A stretch of DNA of 64,000 nt, from positions 1,791,982 through 1,855,981 of the forward strand of contig CM039509.1 in the NCBI GenBank assembly GCA_022432975.1. The letters run 5' to 3'. Below are positions 1 to 11,160 of this stretch, piece after piece (the first letter of the stretch is position 1; the number at the start of each line of letters is the position of its first letter). Source of the stretch: Begonia masoniana (taxonomy: Eukaryota > Streptophyta > Magnoliopsida > Cucurbitales > Begoniaceae). The translations under genes and the position numbers were made by a program. The notes beneath the pieces are model-generated. The model made no database searches. It was not told where the DNA came from and was given only the letters and a program-made list of their open reading frames with translations.

Positions 1-961
1 TCGATTAATGTGGCTTTCTTATAACAAAGTGCTTTCTTTCTTCGCCATTTAGTGTGTTAGGCACTGGGTAACCTTAAAAAGTAGTTTTTTTTTTTGGGAA
101 AGTTGGCTGCTGGTGCTTCATTTATCAATCAGATGAGAAAATGCAAACCATTTTCGTCTCCATTTTCCTCTTTCTTTCTACTGCTTACGATAAAAGGAGG
201 GCGAGAGAAGCAGTTCGGTGTGTAATGTGTGTTTACTTCTTTCTGTTTTCTTTCCTTTTTCTCTGTGTAGTTTCCTTCTTCTCGGTGCACCGGCGGAGGG
301 TTCTGACCGGAAAGAAGACCGAGTGAATTGCGACGGAACCATAGTAACATTATTTGGCGTCTAGGAAAATGATGAAGAGTTTTTAGAAGTGTCTTTCTTC
401 AGTGTTTTTTTTCTTAAGTATGCGTGTTTAGCTAGTTGCTGACTGCCGAGCGACTGTTAATTTGCTTAGCAATTACTAGGAATTTTGGGAACTTCAATTC
501 CTTCTTGATTTTGAAAACACAAGGTTTATTCTTTTCTTTTGCTTGTTTTATGTTATGATGGAACTTAACTCTCAAATATCCAATTCCTTTCACTTTGCAA
601 TTTTGTTTTGATTTCTCAAGGCATAATATAATGATTCCAGGGTTCTGTTGTGGTGTGAAGTTAGTTAAAAAAGTTTACTTTGAGAATCATAACAACTGAG
701 CCAAACTTATAGCCTTTGAGATTGTGGGATGACCATATGCTCATTTGTAAAACAATTTAGTCTCTCTATAATTTTTTCCATTAAATCCGTTAGTTGAAAA
801 AAAAAAAAAACATTATTCCTGTGCAACTGGAGATTGTTTTTGCTGTATGAATTTGCAGTAGTACCTTAGCTACTGTGATGCATGCATACATGATTGGTAT
901 CATTTATTCTGAGATGAAATTAATGATGAAGCACATGATTTACTCCAACATTTTCTGACAG

Positions 962-3470
962 AAACACTTGATGATGCTTTCCAATGGATGACTAAAATAG
1001 ACAAGTTTGAGCAAAAACTTTCCTGTCTTCATCCTGAATATTGGGTTATGTGGGAATCGTCTTTAAGTAGCCGATGGAAAAGATAAATTCATCCTTCAAC
1101 AAAAACTAAACAGGGCCATGAGGCTGCCAGGTGGGAGATTAGAAATCTTGCAGAGGAGAGAAATTCTTTGGCAGAGAAGAAAAGAAGACCTCTCTGCAGA
1201 AAGGTATCAACATTATCTTAGACTTTCTATACATACATTCTTCTTTATTGTTGGGCTACGAATCTATCGAGTTTAATTTTTATAAGCATCTCAGTCTGGG
1301 TGATAAGTTCATTTATAAGTTATTTCTATGCTTTCCTTGTTCCAATTCATTACATATCACACAATCCTGCAAATTTATACCGTTGGTGAGATTCAAACCT
1401 TCTTCTAGCACACCAATCCCCTAACAAATGTTTACTATTTTAAGAGTTGTTAATCTAATAGTGCTTTGTTATTATGCATAGTTAAGGCAATATTTATTTA
1501 GACCAAGTCTATAAGTAAAAGCTGAAGGGCTTTCGAATTTACTTAGTGTGTTTCAATGCCATGTTGCTCCTGTAGACTTTTATCTGTCATGGATTTTATA
1601 GACTTTTTAATGGTTGCTCTTGATTTTTATGGGACGCTTGTAATTTGAACTCTGGTCATGTTTGTAGTGGACTTGATCATAAATCTTTTGACATGGCTTT
1701 CCAAACTTGAATGCAGTAAAAAGCTGATTTGTGGTATGGATTTGATATTGTTTGACGGTAGCAATTTTCATTGTTGGACGCATTGGAAAATAAATAAATG
1801 TTTTCAAAATGAACAAAGATCTGAACCAGTTAGACAGACCTCTTCTTTGACTTCCCTACTGGGATTTGGTAACCATATATAGTGGAATTTTACTATTTTA
1901 GCATATGTTGTGTCAGTTTCTTTTTTGGTTGATAAAAGTACATAAACTGAAAGTAAGATATGTACAAGGGAGCTGAGCAACCCACAAGAAATTATACAAC
2001 AAGGGTCTTATAAACTATCCTTCTCCCACCAAAGAAAGTATAAACACCTTCCCATCTGCGAAGTTCATTGCCAAAATATCATCCTATTCATCTTGCTTCA
2101 GATGCACCAATAAAAGCAGCGTCACGCTGCCTAACAATGCTTTTCTTGTCCTCCAACGCCCTCAACTCCAACACAAATTTTACTAACTGATTTAGGCCTC
2201 ATCCATCCAATGCCTACCATTTTTAAACCCAAATTCGCAAAAATCGAGCCACGCTACGTTGCAAAAGAAGATGATTTACATATTTTTCAAGCATAAAGCA
2301 CAGTTGTGATTGGTGGTGCCATTTTCATTCTTTTATACACTTTTGCCTTTAAATGTATAAACTTTTGATAAGACAATGTGTCAAAATGCATCACATTTAG
2401 ATGGAGCTTTTACCAATATAGATTTATCGGTATGAAAAAGAACTTGGATGGAAGATGACTTTTTTTGCCTTTCTTAAAAAGTGGTCTCTGGACTACTGTT
2501 TTGATTTGATGTTGCTTTTTTATTGTTAATGTATCACTTGTGTCGTTGCATATTGAAGCTTCTTGAAAGTCTATCTTAGATGACTTTGTATATTTTCTCA
2601 TAATACCTCTGAGCTTTAGTTTGATGTTGAACCGAAGAAAAAGAATGAAAGAAGCACAGTTAATTTTAAATATCTACTTGTGATGCTTCCAGGCATTTGA
2701 GAAATGCTTTCAGAATCTACATTATGTGGAACGGCACGTTGAGCATACAACTGCACATGCAGGACAAAAAGCATATAAGAAAACTAAGGTTTTGAAGTAA
2801 ACCTTGGGAGTTCCTTTTATCTGTTATGGAGGTAATCTGTTAACTTTCTTACTTGGTTCATAAAGGTCTATCTTTAGCCTGCGTCCACAAGAACTGGCAT
2901 GATAGCTGGAAAAACTGTGCATACTATCTTACATTTAGCTGGCTTCAAAATGTGTAGTCAAATGTAATCAGCCCCGAAAAACGAGTTTCTATTGTTGTTA
3001 ATTTCCGCAAGTCTCTCAAATTCTGCTCACCAAACAGGTCATTGGCTCGAGGAATCCTCACAGTACTGTCAAGGCACTCTTCAAGGCCCTGAACACTGCA
3101 AGTGGCTTTTGATAGCCAAATCTTTAAGTGCATATGCTATTTTTTTGACAACAAACGGAGTATATTGATGGAAAGCTAATGCAAGAAGAGAGGGGGAGAA
3201 CCGTCCTCAAGAAAATGCAAAGAAATACACTTAATTTATGGCAACTTCTCTCAAACTAGAGTGATAAGCTCATGTAGCAATAGTAAAATGTTGATGCTAT
3301 ATCAATCAACTCGAAATCTCAAAGTTTTCGTCATTAATAGATCAATTGTCCGTTTTGCAGATTAAAACACCGATGGTTGTTCATGAGAAGTTCGGCTCAA
3401 CAGTTTTGGAGAAGTACTTGCTATTAGGCCTCGGGCAAGACATCCCGATGTTAATGATTCTACTTACTTC
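962..3470 (+). pseudogene. Decayed multi-exon gene remnant, left copy
   Basis: I do not recognise this family. Exon-like pieces with splice borders remain. One starts at 962 after an AG and reads LDDAFQWMTKIDKFEQ and HPEYWVMWESSL before a stop at 1084. A second piece near 1112-1200 reads HEAARWEIRNLAEERNSLAEKK. An open 96-base exon at 2693-2788, flanked by AG and GT, reads AFEKCFQNLHYVERHVEH and on to AYKKTK. Around 2970-3130 there is a further piece reading KRVSIVVNNFRKSLKFCSPN with a stop inside. Pieces are in different frames with stops between them, in both duplicate copies, so I call it an intron-containing (unprocessed) pseudogene. A living gene with exons I mis-split is the alternative. 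Confidence 0.5.
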
Positions 3471-3780
3471 TTTCCTCGTTTTTTTTTTTTGGGGGTTTGA
3501 GAATTTGTAGAATTGACTTGAATGTGGAATGAAATGGATGAGCTCAATGCATTGTATTTGTTAGTATGATTGTTTTTTCAGTAAAAGATCACATAACTAT
3601 TATCAGCCATTACACAAATGCTCGATTTTATGGGAAAATTTGTTTGAGTGATGCTCCGTGTTTATATTCCGACGCGATGTTTACGTGTTATTTATTCGTC
3701 GGTGTAAGTGATTATTGTTTTGACTATTTATAGTTGTTAATCCATCAGGGAAGAAGATGACAAGTCATATTATGAGATTA

Positions 3781-4050
3781 GCTTGAAAAATAGACAGGGG
3801 CAGGAGTGAAAAACAAAGGAATTATTGGGGGCAAAATAGTCATTTACTTCGTCAAACAACTTTAAATTGGCTTCTGGGAGAAGCTGCCGTGGTTCAAATT
3901 TCAAATTTGCAGTGAGAAGCTTGAAAAATAGACAGGGGCAGGAGTGAAAAACAAATGAATTATTAGGGGCAAAATAGTCATTTACTTCGTCAAACAACTT
4001 TAAATTGGCTTCTGGGAGATGCTGCCGTGGTTCAAATTTCAAATTTGCAG
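3781..4050. repeat. 138-bp tandem duplication upstream of POLD4
   Basis: Two units start with GCTTGAAAAATAGACAGGGG at 3781 and at 3919, and each runs to an AAATTTGCAG end (3912 and 4050). They differ at only a few bases. The second unit ends 14 bases before the POLD4 start codon, so the duplication covers the promoter or leader. The right-hand copy has only one unit (about 63747-63878), so this is a copy-specific change. Confidence 0.95.
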
Positions 4051-4064
4051 AGAGAGAGAGAGAG

Positions 4065-4668
4065 ATGGCGTCGTCAGGAAGCATGAAGGGCTTCTACAGG
4101 CAGAGGAAAACCGGGGGAATCTCCAAAAGCAATAAGTCCTCTAAGCCTTCTTCTTTATCTTCTTCTTCTTCCAATAAGTTGAGATCACCGGCAAACTCTG
4201 CGACTCTAGGCTCCCACACTCCCCAACCTCCTGCCCTAATTTCCCATGGCACCCCCGACATTGAAGGTCAAGCTCTTATTTCTTGTTTTCGTCTTATGGT
4301 TTCACTATATGGTGTTTATTCTCGCTTCTCTCCCTTGTTTTTTTTTTCTGCCTCAAGATGGATTCCAGGAAATTTAGGGTTGGGGAATAAGTTTAATGTG
4401 TTTTCCATTTGCTGCTATGACTATGTCATGCTTAGAGTTCTGAAAATGCATCTTTGTTCGGGTGTCTATTTTAGATGATTGCGACCAGCACGAAGAAGTG
4501 TTGAGACAGTTTGATCTGAACACGGCGTACGGACCGTGTCTTGGAATGACTAGATTGGCCAGGTGGGAGCGTGCTTGTCGTCTCAACTTGAACCCTCCCA
4601 AAGAAATTGAGTCCTTTTTGAAGGCTACCAAAGTTCAGTCCGAATGCTTATGGGATGGCCGAGTTTGA
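4065..4668 (+). CDS. POLD4: DNA polymerase delta small subunit (p12/POLD4 family)
   Basis: Accessory subunit of replicative DNA polymerase delta, acting in the nucleus at the fork and in repair. Coding exons are 4065-4266 and 4475-4668, joined in frame (GAAG/GT donor, TTTTAG acceptor), giving 131 residues. The N terminus MASSGSMKGFYRQRKTGG is a basic PCNA-binding-type start typical of the family, followed by a Ser-rich linker of about 40 residues. The C-terminal half has the family signature FDLNTAYGPCLGMTRLARWE and then LNPPKEIESFL. The start is the ATG right after a GA run; an earlier in-frame ATG-like codon lies in the duplicated leader and is unlikely. Length is slightly above animal p12. 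A second copy begins at 63892. Confidence 0.92.
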
Positions 4669-5079
4669 GGACAGGTTATTAAGCTAATATCTCTTTAGTT
4701 TCAGGATTATGAATGTATTTGTGCTGTTAGGGTAACGATCAGTCAATCTCTGGCTGAAAATCCTCTAATCGTTATATGCTTATGAACTTGGAAGATCATG
4801 TGGAATCTCTGTTCGTTATGTGCTGTTATCTCTTGTGTTTATGGTGGAGACCTGGTCTTTATGGTTGAAATGATGGTTTTGAATTTCCCCAAGTGTGGTT
4901 CTAGCAGTATCTTCAATACACTTTCTTTCCAATGGCCGCTCATTTTGAAGAAGAACCATGTAAAAATCAAAACTTCAATATAATCAGCTGAATCCATGAA
5001 AGAAAAATGGATCTAGTGTTCTTCATTGTTACTTAAAATGAATTTGGTGAAAGTTTGAGTTGTGATCAAATAGATCAAA
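4669..5079. other. POLD4 3' flank
   Basis: Non-coding sequence downstream of the POLD4 stop, probably including the 3' UTR. I see no further gene or repeat. It ends at the assembly gap. Confidence 0.6.
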
Positions 5080-5179
5080 NNNNNNNNNNNNNNNNNNNNN
5101 NNNNNNNNNNNNNNNNNNNNNNNNNNNNNNNNNNNNNNNNNNNNNNNNNNNNNNNNNNNNNNNNNNNNNNNNNNNNNNN
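5080..5179. other. Assembly gap (100 N)
   Basis: Exactly 100 N bases, the usual placeholder for a scaffold join of unknown size. Everything left of it, including the left duplicate, is on a different contig from the rest of the window. An apparent minus-strand reading frame that crosses it is meaningless. Confidence 0.99.
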
Positions 5180-7100
5180 TATTACCCCCATGAAAGTTAA
5201 GAGACAAGCGTAGTTCCTCCATCAAGAAAGTCCCTGCCGGCAGTAAGTTTTCGTATCGAAATGGAACCATACCAAGGCTGCTCTAAGTAGTAAGTACCTG
5301 GTTATAAATCCGAAACGAACAGTTTTCTTAGTAACCGCTGCAAGAAAGAAAAAATCGAATAATTTGATACATATATTTTGGTTACAACAATCATATTGAA
5401 ATGCTATATACATAACATAGATAAGAAAAGACATACACACTTACAGTAAGTTAAAGTATAAATATACGCCTAAATCGTAGTTTTCCATCGCTATTTATAT
5501 TACTTATTACAATTATATTATAAATTAAATAATATTAATTTATTAAGTTAAATCTCGATACATGAAAGTTACAAGAGTATTAATTATTTTTGATTTTAAA
5601 GTAATTATATTAAATGATACACATATGTTTTATAAAGAAGCGCGTTAAATACCAATATTTTTAAACTTCATAATGGTTAGTATTATTGGTTGCCTGTATA
5701 TTGGAGTCATAGTTTTACTATAATTTAATGAGATGAAAGCTTAGGTGACTTAGTTTCTTAGTAGTCAATAGTATAGCTACTTGTTCATTGGACTAAATTT
5801 ATGGACATTTAACTAATAATTATTGTTACTAAAAACCGCACGTATTGATTATCATCGCCATTTCTAATGGAAAATATAACCTTGTAACGCCCATGCCATT
5901 TTTAATAACTAAACTCAGGTTTTTTTTTCATGTATTAACGTTACATCTGTTAAAACGGCTATACAATTATGTAATATACTGTCCTTTTGTCGATCCCAAT
6001 TTAATGTTACTTGAATTTGTTGGTTTTCGAGGTTTCCTCCTACGCATGCGGAATCAACTATGATTCATACATAGTTTTTTTTTTTTTTTTTTTTTTTTTT
6101 TTGAGTCGGGGTGGGTCGCCTCCTCCGCCCTCCCGAGCTCGTATCTTCGAACTCTCATGGTTACGTACGTTCACCTGAAGCAAAAACAAACGCCTGGTTT
6201 CTGCAGTTGAGGATCAACTCTAGGGTTTTGCAGGTACAGAGATAATGGAGAGAGAGTGATTGTGGAAGATGAGTGCATGAAAGAGAAGTGGAAGTGAAGA
6301 AGAAGGTTTAACAGAGTGAATATGTAGACAGAGAAAGAGAAGACAGGTGGGTTGATGGTGCGTTGAGGCGGCGACACGTAGTGATATGTGTAAGCTCTTC
6401 ACTTCCATGGCAGCCCATCCCTATCTTCTTCACAAGCAATTCCAGCTAGTCGATAGGATATGTTAACCGGGGAACAATACAAAGAACGAAAAATGATAAA
6501 CAGATAAAGAAGAATTTACTATATTAAAAATAATTATAAGCATTTATGCTCAGTTAATAACTAAAACATTTTGAAATTCTAGAACAAAATTGTCAAATAT
6601 TCAAATTTAATTCATTGCAGGCCTTTTTCTTTTTACACTACACTCTATATATATTCTTTTTCTATACTTCAATAAGCCCTTTTTAACACCTATGGTTTCT
6701 TCAATTCTACGTTTTTTTGAAGTGGTAATTGTTAAATATCTCAAGGTCCATTATATAATATGAGGTGATTCCCTCAATCCAACTATCACGGTCCTACTTT
6801 CAAGGGGCTTACAAAACCGTGCGGCACTCAATATCACACATGTACTGGGTCAGTCAACGAGCGTGCCAACGGCACCAAGTGCCTACTTCGTTAGAGTGAT
6901 CTTGTGTCTAACGAGTAAGCAACAAGCAAGCGAGATTAATCGAAAGCAGCATCATTGAGCATAGTGTGCATAAAGAGGATGTATGTAAAAAGCCTGTTCA
7001 TTGATTAGCAGCAAATTACATCAGTGGGTAGGGGGTTCTACGTGCAGTCATGCTTATCCCCCTAAAGAGCAATCTGAACCATCTCTACTATAGCGGGAGT
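5180..7100. other. AT-rich intergenic sequence
   Basis: No protein-like reading frame is convincing here. A long T run lies at about 6073-6102 and is followed by a short GC-rich stretch (GAGTCGGGGTGGGTCGCC), which could be the tail of a reverse-oriented retroposon. Sequence from about 6740 to 7100 has retroelement-like character and may contain the decayed 3' LTR of the gypsy remnant to its right; I could not pair it with a second LTR. Confidence 0.4.
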
Positions 7101-7264
7101 ACATATGCTATAGTGGCGAGGAGTCACTCTTGAAATATAAAAGGAAAATAAATACAACTGAATTACTTAAAAAGGAAATAAACCTACGTAGCAGCATGGG
7201 CGGCCATAGACAACATGCCTTGGACAAGCCCGGACCTTGAAATTCTCCCCTATTTGAGTTGTTG

Positions 7265-7960
7265 ACGTCCTCGTCAACTCTGCTTCTGCTTGAATTCCTC
7301 GATCTTCTGTGATGAGTTCTCCAAGTCTTTTTGCTTTCTCCCAAGATACTTCGGCACCTCCTCGTCCTTTTCTCCTGATAAGATATTCCTAGTACTTTCG
7401 TCGACCTGATGTCAACTCTACTTCTGCTTGAATTCCTCGATCTTCTGTGATGAGTTCTCCAAGTCTTCTTGCTTTCTTCCAAGATACTTCATAATCTTCT
7501 AATCCTTTTCTCCTGATGAGATACTCCTAGTACTTTTGTCGACCTATTTTGATGCTTCCATCTGCGAAGACTTTTTCAACTTCTTTCTTCTTTTGGTTGT
7601 TGATGGTGATACTTGGTCTAGAGATGTCGTTCCTTTCTTGGTTGTCGTCTGCTGGATGATAAGGCTTTAAGTTGTTGACATGGATGACAGGGTGAACTCT
7701 AAACCATGCTGGAAGATTGACTCGGTAGGACGTTCTCCCGACCTTCTCGATGACTTAAATAGGACCTTCATACTTTCTGACGAATCGCTTGTTTTTCCTG
7801 CTCCTCAAGCAAAATTGTTCGGGTAACATTTTAATCAGTACTAAGTCACCAGCCTTAAACTCCATTGGCTGTCGTTCCACTCCATTGGCTGTCGTTCCTT
7901 AGCTACCCACCTCTTCATATGCTTAGAGGTTCGCTTCAAGTAAGCGCGAGCTGTCTCCGT
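7265..7960 (-). pseudogene. Gypsy integrase C-terminus and chromodomain tail with tandem duplication
   Basis: On the minus strand, the stretch 7960 to 7640 reads GRTSYRVNLPAWFRVHPVIH and NNLKPYHPADD, the usual end of plant chromovirus integrase. Below 7560 there is a chromodomain-like tail reading LENSSQKIEEFKQK. That tail is duplicated in tandem with a period of about 138 bases (units starting near 7273 and 7411, differing at a few sites). No intact frame spans it. Confidence 0.8.
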
Positions 7961-7969
7961 ATTGTGCTT

Positions 7970-8865
7970 CTATTCCTTGGAGAAGTCGTAAGTTTTTGGA
8001 CTCTTTCCAGAATATGGCTGCTCTAAGGTGTGGGGCATGCTTGGTTGTCTCCCGCAAACTGCTTCAAACGGGCTCATTCTTGTTGAAGAGCTCTTTTGAC
8101 AGTTAAAACAAGATTGTGCCACATCACATAGACTCGGCCAGTTCTCCAGTTCTGCTAGTTCTGTCATAGTTATTATATACGGGGCCTTTGCAGGAGATTT
8201 AGAACTTTGACTCAGTTCAACCTGATGATCGATGTTCCTTCGTGGAGGTAATGTCTTGAGCAAACAATTAGGCATGGTACTCCTAAATTCCTTCAAGACT
8301 TTTGAAAGCTCAGGGCGTATTATTTTCTTTTTCTTTTTTCTTGTTTCCCACAGAGCAATCATACAGGTTGGATCATTATGCATCCGCCTTTCCTTGAATT
8401 GCATTGCGGCAATCATCTTCATGTTGATAGCACTTGGTTGTTTAAGAATCGCAGGAACAACAGTTGGGTTGTTACTTGTGATTATTAAATATTTCGTGGA
8501 GGGTATTGGGATGACTTTATGCTCTATCAAGAACTCCATCCCCAAGATCTATCAAAGTCATCCATCCGTGCTACAACGAAGTCAATGAGTCCCGTCCATG
8601 AGCCGAGTTTCAATTGGACGCTCCTTACAATCCCGAGTAATGGCATCGCTTTTGCATTTACTGTTTTCATCCTACCATCATTCTTTTCTAGCTTCAAATT
8701 AAGACGGTGAGCTTCCTTCTTTGTAATGAAGTTATGAGTAGCTCCCGAGTCTATCATCGTACTTGTAGCAGATCTATTGTTGATGGATGACTCGACATAC
8801 ATGAGACCTTTACCTGGGATCTTCTTAAGCTCTTCCATCTGCTGTTGTATAGCTGACAAGAAAGT
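7970..8865 (-). pseudogene. Gypsy protease plus fused RT-start/integrase-end fragment
   Basis: From 8865 downward the frame continues gag into a retropepsin with the active-site stretch MIDSGATHNFI. After a frameshift near 8530 it reads GMEFLIEHKVIPIP and then the RT entry motif PPRRNIDHQVEL with KAPY. Directly after ELAELENWPSL it jumps to integrase C-terminal sequence DVAQSCFNCQKSSS and MSPFEAVCGRQP. The jump is an internal deletion that removed the RT catalytic core, RNase H and the integrase core. Confidence 0.85.
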
Positions 8866-8960
8866 CATAGTGTAACGACCCCTTTTCCCAGCAAGATATT
8901 GTCCGCTCTAGGGATTGGGCCGCAGCCCAATATCCTCCCCTCACGGCTTTGTTTGGCGAG

Positions 8961-9035
8961 AACTTCCCGGAAGGTCACCTAACCTGGGATTGCTCTCGCC
9001 GAAGCACTTTTAACTTCGGAGTTCTTATGGGATCC
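8961..9035 (-). other. 5S rRNA-derived segment in Cassandra LTR (copy 1, first LTR)
   Basis: Read on the minus strand it begins GGATCCCATAAGAACTCCGA and continues AGTTAAAAGTGCTTCGGCGA, then the GGTGACC-type block. This corresponds to the central and 3' half of plant 5S rRNA, including the internal Pol III promoter region (A box, intermediate element, C box). It is not a functional 5S gene: both ends are foreign. Confidence 0.9.
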
Positions 9036-9408
9036 ATTGTCAATCGTGCTCCAAAACGCGTCTTGCTATGTTGGGAGGGTCTCTTTACATATGTTTCATT
9101 TCCACATACTTCCCCAAGCGATGTGGGATTGTGACGACCCCCTTTTTACTACCCGTCACCTTCCGGTTCGCCCGCGCGGACGTACCGCCATCCGGGTTCC
9201 GGTTCGTGCAGCCATCGTACCCATACGTGCACATTTGGGTCATCACAATCACCCCCCCTCGGGGGCCCAACGTCCTCGTTGGCCACATTTCCGGTTTGGT
9301 ACAGGCTCTGATACCATTTGTAACGACCCCTTTTCCCAGCAAGATATTGTCCGCTCTAGGGATTGGGCCGTAGCCCAATATCCTCCCCTCACGGCTTTGT
9401 TTGGCGAG

Positions 9409-9483
9409 AACTTCCCAGAAGGTCACCCAACCTGGAATTGCTCTCGCCGAAGCACTTTTAACTTCGGAGCTCTTATGGGATCC
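9409..9483 (-). other. 5S rRNA-derived segment in Cassandra LTR (copy 1, second LTR)
   Basis: Same 5S-like block as at 8961-9035, with a few transitions. Its presence at the same LTR position shows that it is part of the LTR and not a separate insertion. Confidence 0.9.
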
Positions 9484-9700
9484 ATTGTCAATCGTGCTCC
9501 AAAACGCGTCTTGCTATGTTGGGAGGGTCTCTTTACATATGTTTCATTTCCACATACTTCCCCAAGCGATGTGGGATTGTGACGACCCCCTTTTTACGAC
9601 CCGTCACCTTCCGGTTCGCCCGCGCGGACGTACCGCCATCCGGGTTCCGGTTCGTGCAGTCATCGTACCCATACGTGCACATTTGGGTCATCACACATAG

Positions 9701-10502
9701 CCCCAACTTCAGCAAGCTCAGTGGATTTTTCTTCACCAACTTCCTTAGCTGAGTTGTCATCCCGAATCGAAACTTGTAAAGCAGTTAAGGCCGATCTATT
9801 CGGACACTCGGCTATTCGATGGGGTCCCTTGCACAGAAAACATGACATATGCCTATTTGTTTGTCGTTGGTTGTTAGCATTTCTTGCTGTTTCATAACCT
9901 TCTCTTGGGACAAACGGTTTCTTTTCATCAGTTCCTGTGTTTGGTGTCTGAAACTTGTTGGCATTTGGGCTACTTGGAGTGTTCTTCTCTGGCTCAGGGT
10001 TCTCGGTGTTATAATCGAACAATCGCTCTGCAGCTGCAAGTGCACTTGACAGACTTTGCACCCTTTGTTCATATAATCTGGTCCTGGCCCACGGTTTAAG
10101 ACCTTCGATGAAAGTGAAGATCTTATCTTTTTCTGATATATCTCTAATATTCAGCATGAGTCCCGAGAACTGTTTTACATATTCGCGAATACTTGCATTC
10201 TGCTTTAGTTCGCTAAGTAGTCTGCGGGCGTTGAACTCAACGTTCTCTGGGAAGAATTGATCCTTCAGTTGTCTTTTTAGTTCTTCCCAAGTATCAATCA
10301 CACCTTCGCCAATACTGATATCATGGTATTTTGATCTCCACCAAAGTTTTGCATCACTAGTAAAATGCATTGTGGCTAAGGTCACTTTCAAATCATCATC
10401 CGTTTTAGTGGCCTTAAAGTATTGCTCAATGTCGAAGATGAAATTCTCTATTTCTTTTGCATCCCAGGCTCTCTCAAAGGGTTTTGGCACTGGGATTTTC
10501 AT
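9701..10502 (-). pseudogene. Ty3/gypsy gag (capsid and zinc knuckle)
   Basis: The frame opens at 10502 with MKIPVPKPFERAWDAKEIEN and has the capsid signatures of plant gypsy gag, including LWWRSKYHDI, WEELKRQLKDQFFPEN and EYVKQFSGLM. A CCHC zinc knuckle, CFLCKGPHRIAEC, follows near residue 222. The frame runs into the Cassandra target duplication at 9696-9700, so what follows in the same frame is not gag. Gag packages element RNA in cytoplasmic particles; this copy is broken. Confidence 0.9.
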
Positions 10503-10520
10503 TCGACCAAATTCTGCAAC

Positions 10521-11160
10521 AGTAGTAGCCTGGGTTTAACTCCCCATAACTCTCATGGTAAGGTTCAGTTTAATGTTGATCTCGGCAATCTCGGCCCTGA
10601 GAGAATCAAACATTTTTCTGAAGTCTTCCGTTACTTGAGACACAGTTTCCGACAGTCGGGTATGAGCTAGACGTGGAGAAAAAACCTATCACGCTAGACG
10701 TGTTGGCGAATATTGAATATCTCACATCGATAGAGAAGAAAATAAAGCTCCACAATATAATATGAGAGGATTCACTTAATCATTGAGCTAGCTTTTTAAA
10801 TGAGTTCTACTCTTCTCATTCTGTCAGTAACGAAGGTAATGTTGCTAAACATGATGTTTTAGCGCTCTACGAAAGAGGTTTGTTCTTATATTTCCTTCAA
10901 ATAAAATATGATTTTAATCTTATTGTTAAACATGGTGTATCTGAAAAGTGACTTACAAATTCTTTTCCAATCTAGAAATTAAAAAAATCATACAGTTTGT
11001 TTTTCCTCGTTGGTTAGTAACTTTACCTTAAAAATATTGACTTGTGTATGTATAATTGCACGTGCATGCATCGCAAGACAACATACACGCACATCGCTAG
11101 TGAATTTATGTACGTACAAAATATAATAATGCAAAAAACTTCGAAACGACTCCGTAAGGT
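10521..11160. other. Retroelement leader/LTR-like and intergenic sequence
   Basis: Just upstream of the gypsy gag start on the minus strand. The stretch 10700-10790 looks like plant LTR sequence, but I found no second copy to prove an LTR. From about 10800 to 11160 there is AT-rich sequence with no frame of interest; it probably holds the LSM8 promoter. Confidence 0.4.

Larger units (their letters stand above)
1..4173. repeat. Left copy of a large direct duplication
   Basis: This block matches 50857-64000 base for base over long stretches, in the same orientation, with scattered substitutions and small indels. Position 1 pairs with 50857 and 4173 with 64000, so the homology reaches both window edges and its true ends are not visible. 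It contains a decayed gene remnant and the start of POLD4. The left copy lacks the copia element (empty site near 771) and the SINE (empty site near 1980) found in the right copy. The exons of POLD4 differ by several bases in about 110, so the copies are clearly not identical. Confidence 0.95.
8871..9695 (-). mobile_element. Cassandra TRIM retrotransposon, complete (copy 1)
   Basis: A small non-coding LTR element. LTRs are 8871-9247 and 9319-9695, both 377 bases, differing at about seven sites by eye. The 71-base interior has the initiator-tRNA-Met primer site TGGTATCAGAGCC (9304-9316, minus strand) and a polypurine tract next to the other LTR. The element is flanked by the 5-base target duplication CATAG (8866-8870 and 9696-9700). 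Each LTR carries a 5S rRNA-derived segment, the hallmark of Cassandra. It encodes no protein and must use enzymes of other elements. Confidence 0.96.
7101..10520 (-). mobile_element. Ty3/gypsy chromovirus remnant, internally deleted
   Basis: Read on the minus strand from 10502 downward, the order is gag, zinc knuckle, protease, first residues of RT, last part of integrase and a chromodomain tail. Most of RT, all of RNase H and most of integrase are missing. A Cassandra element interrupts it at 8871-9695; removing that insertion and one target copy restores the gag-protease frame (GAM followed by TFLSAIQQQ). The chromodomain tail marks a chromovirus. LTRs could not be assigned. Confidence 0.88.

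Noticed and set aside
4005..4064. Upstream in-frame start for POLD4
   Set aside because: It lies in the duplicated leader and would add residues (MASGRCCRGSN) unlike the family; the ATG at 4065 gives the conserved N terminus.
5013..5270. Minus-strand frame across the N gap
   Set aside because: It exists only because N bases translate to unknown residues.
8949..9760. Several frames of 60-180 residues in Cassandra copy 1 (also at 52807-53667 in copy 2)
   Set aside because: The element is non-coding; frames repeat because the LTRs repeat.
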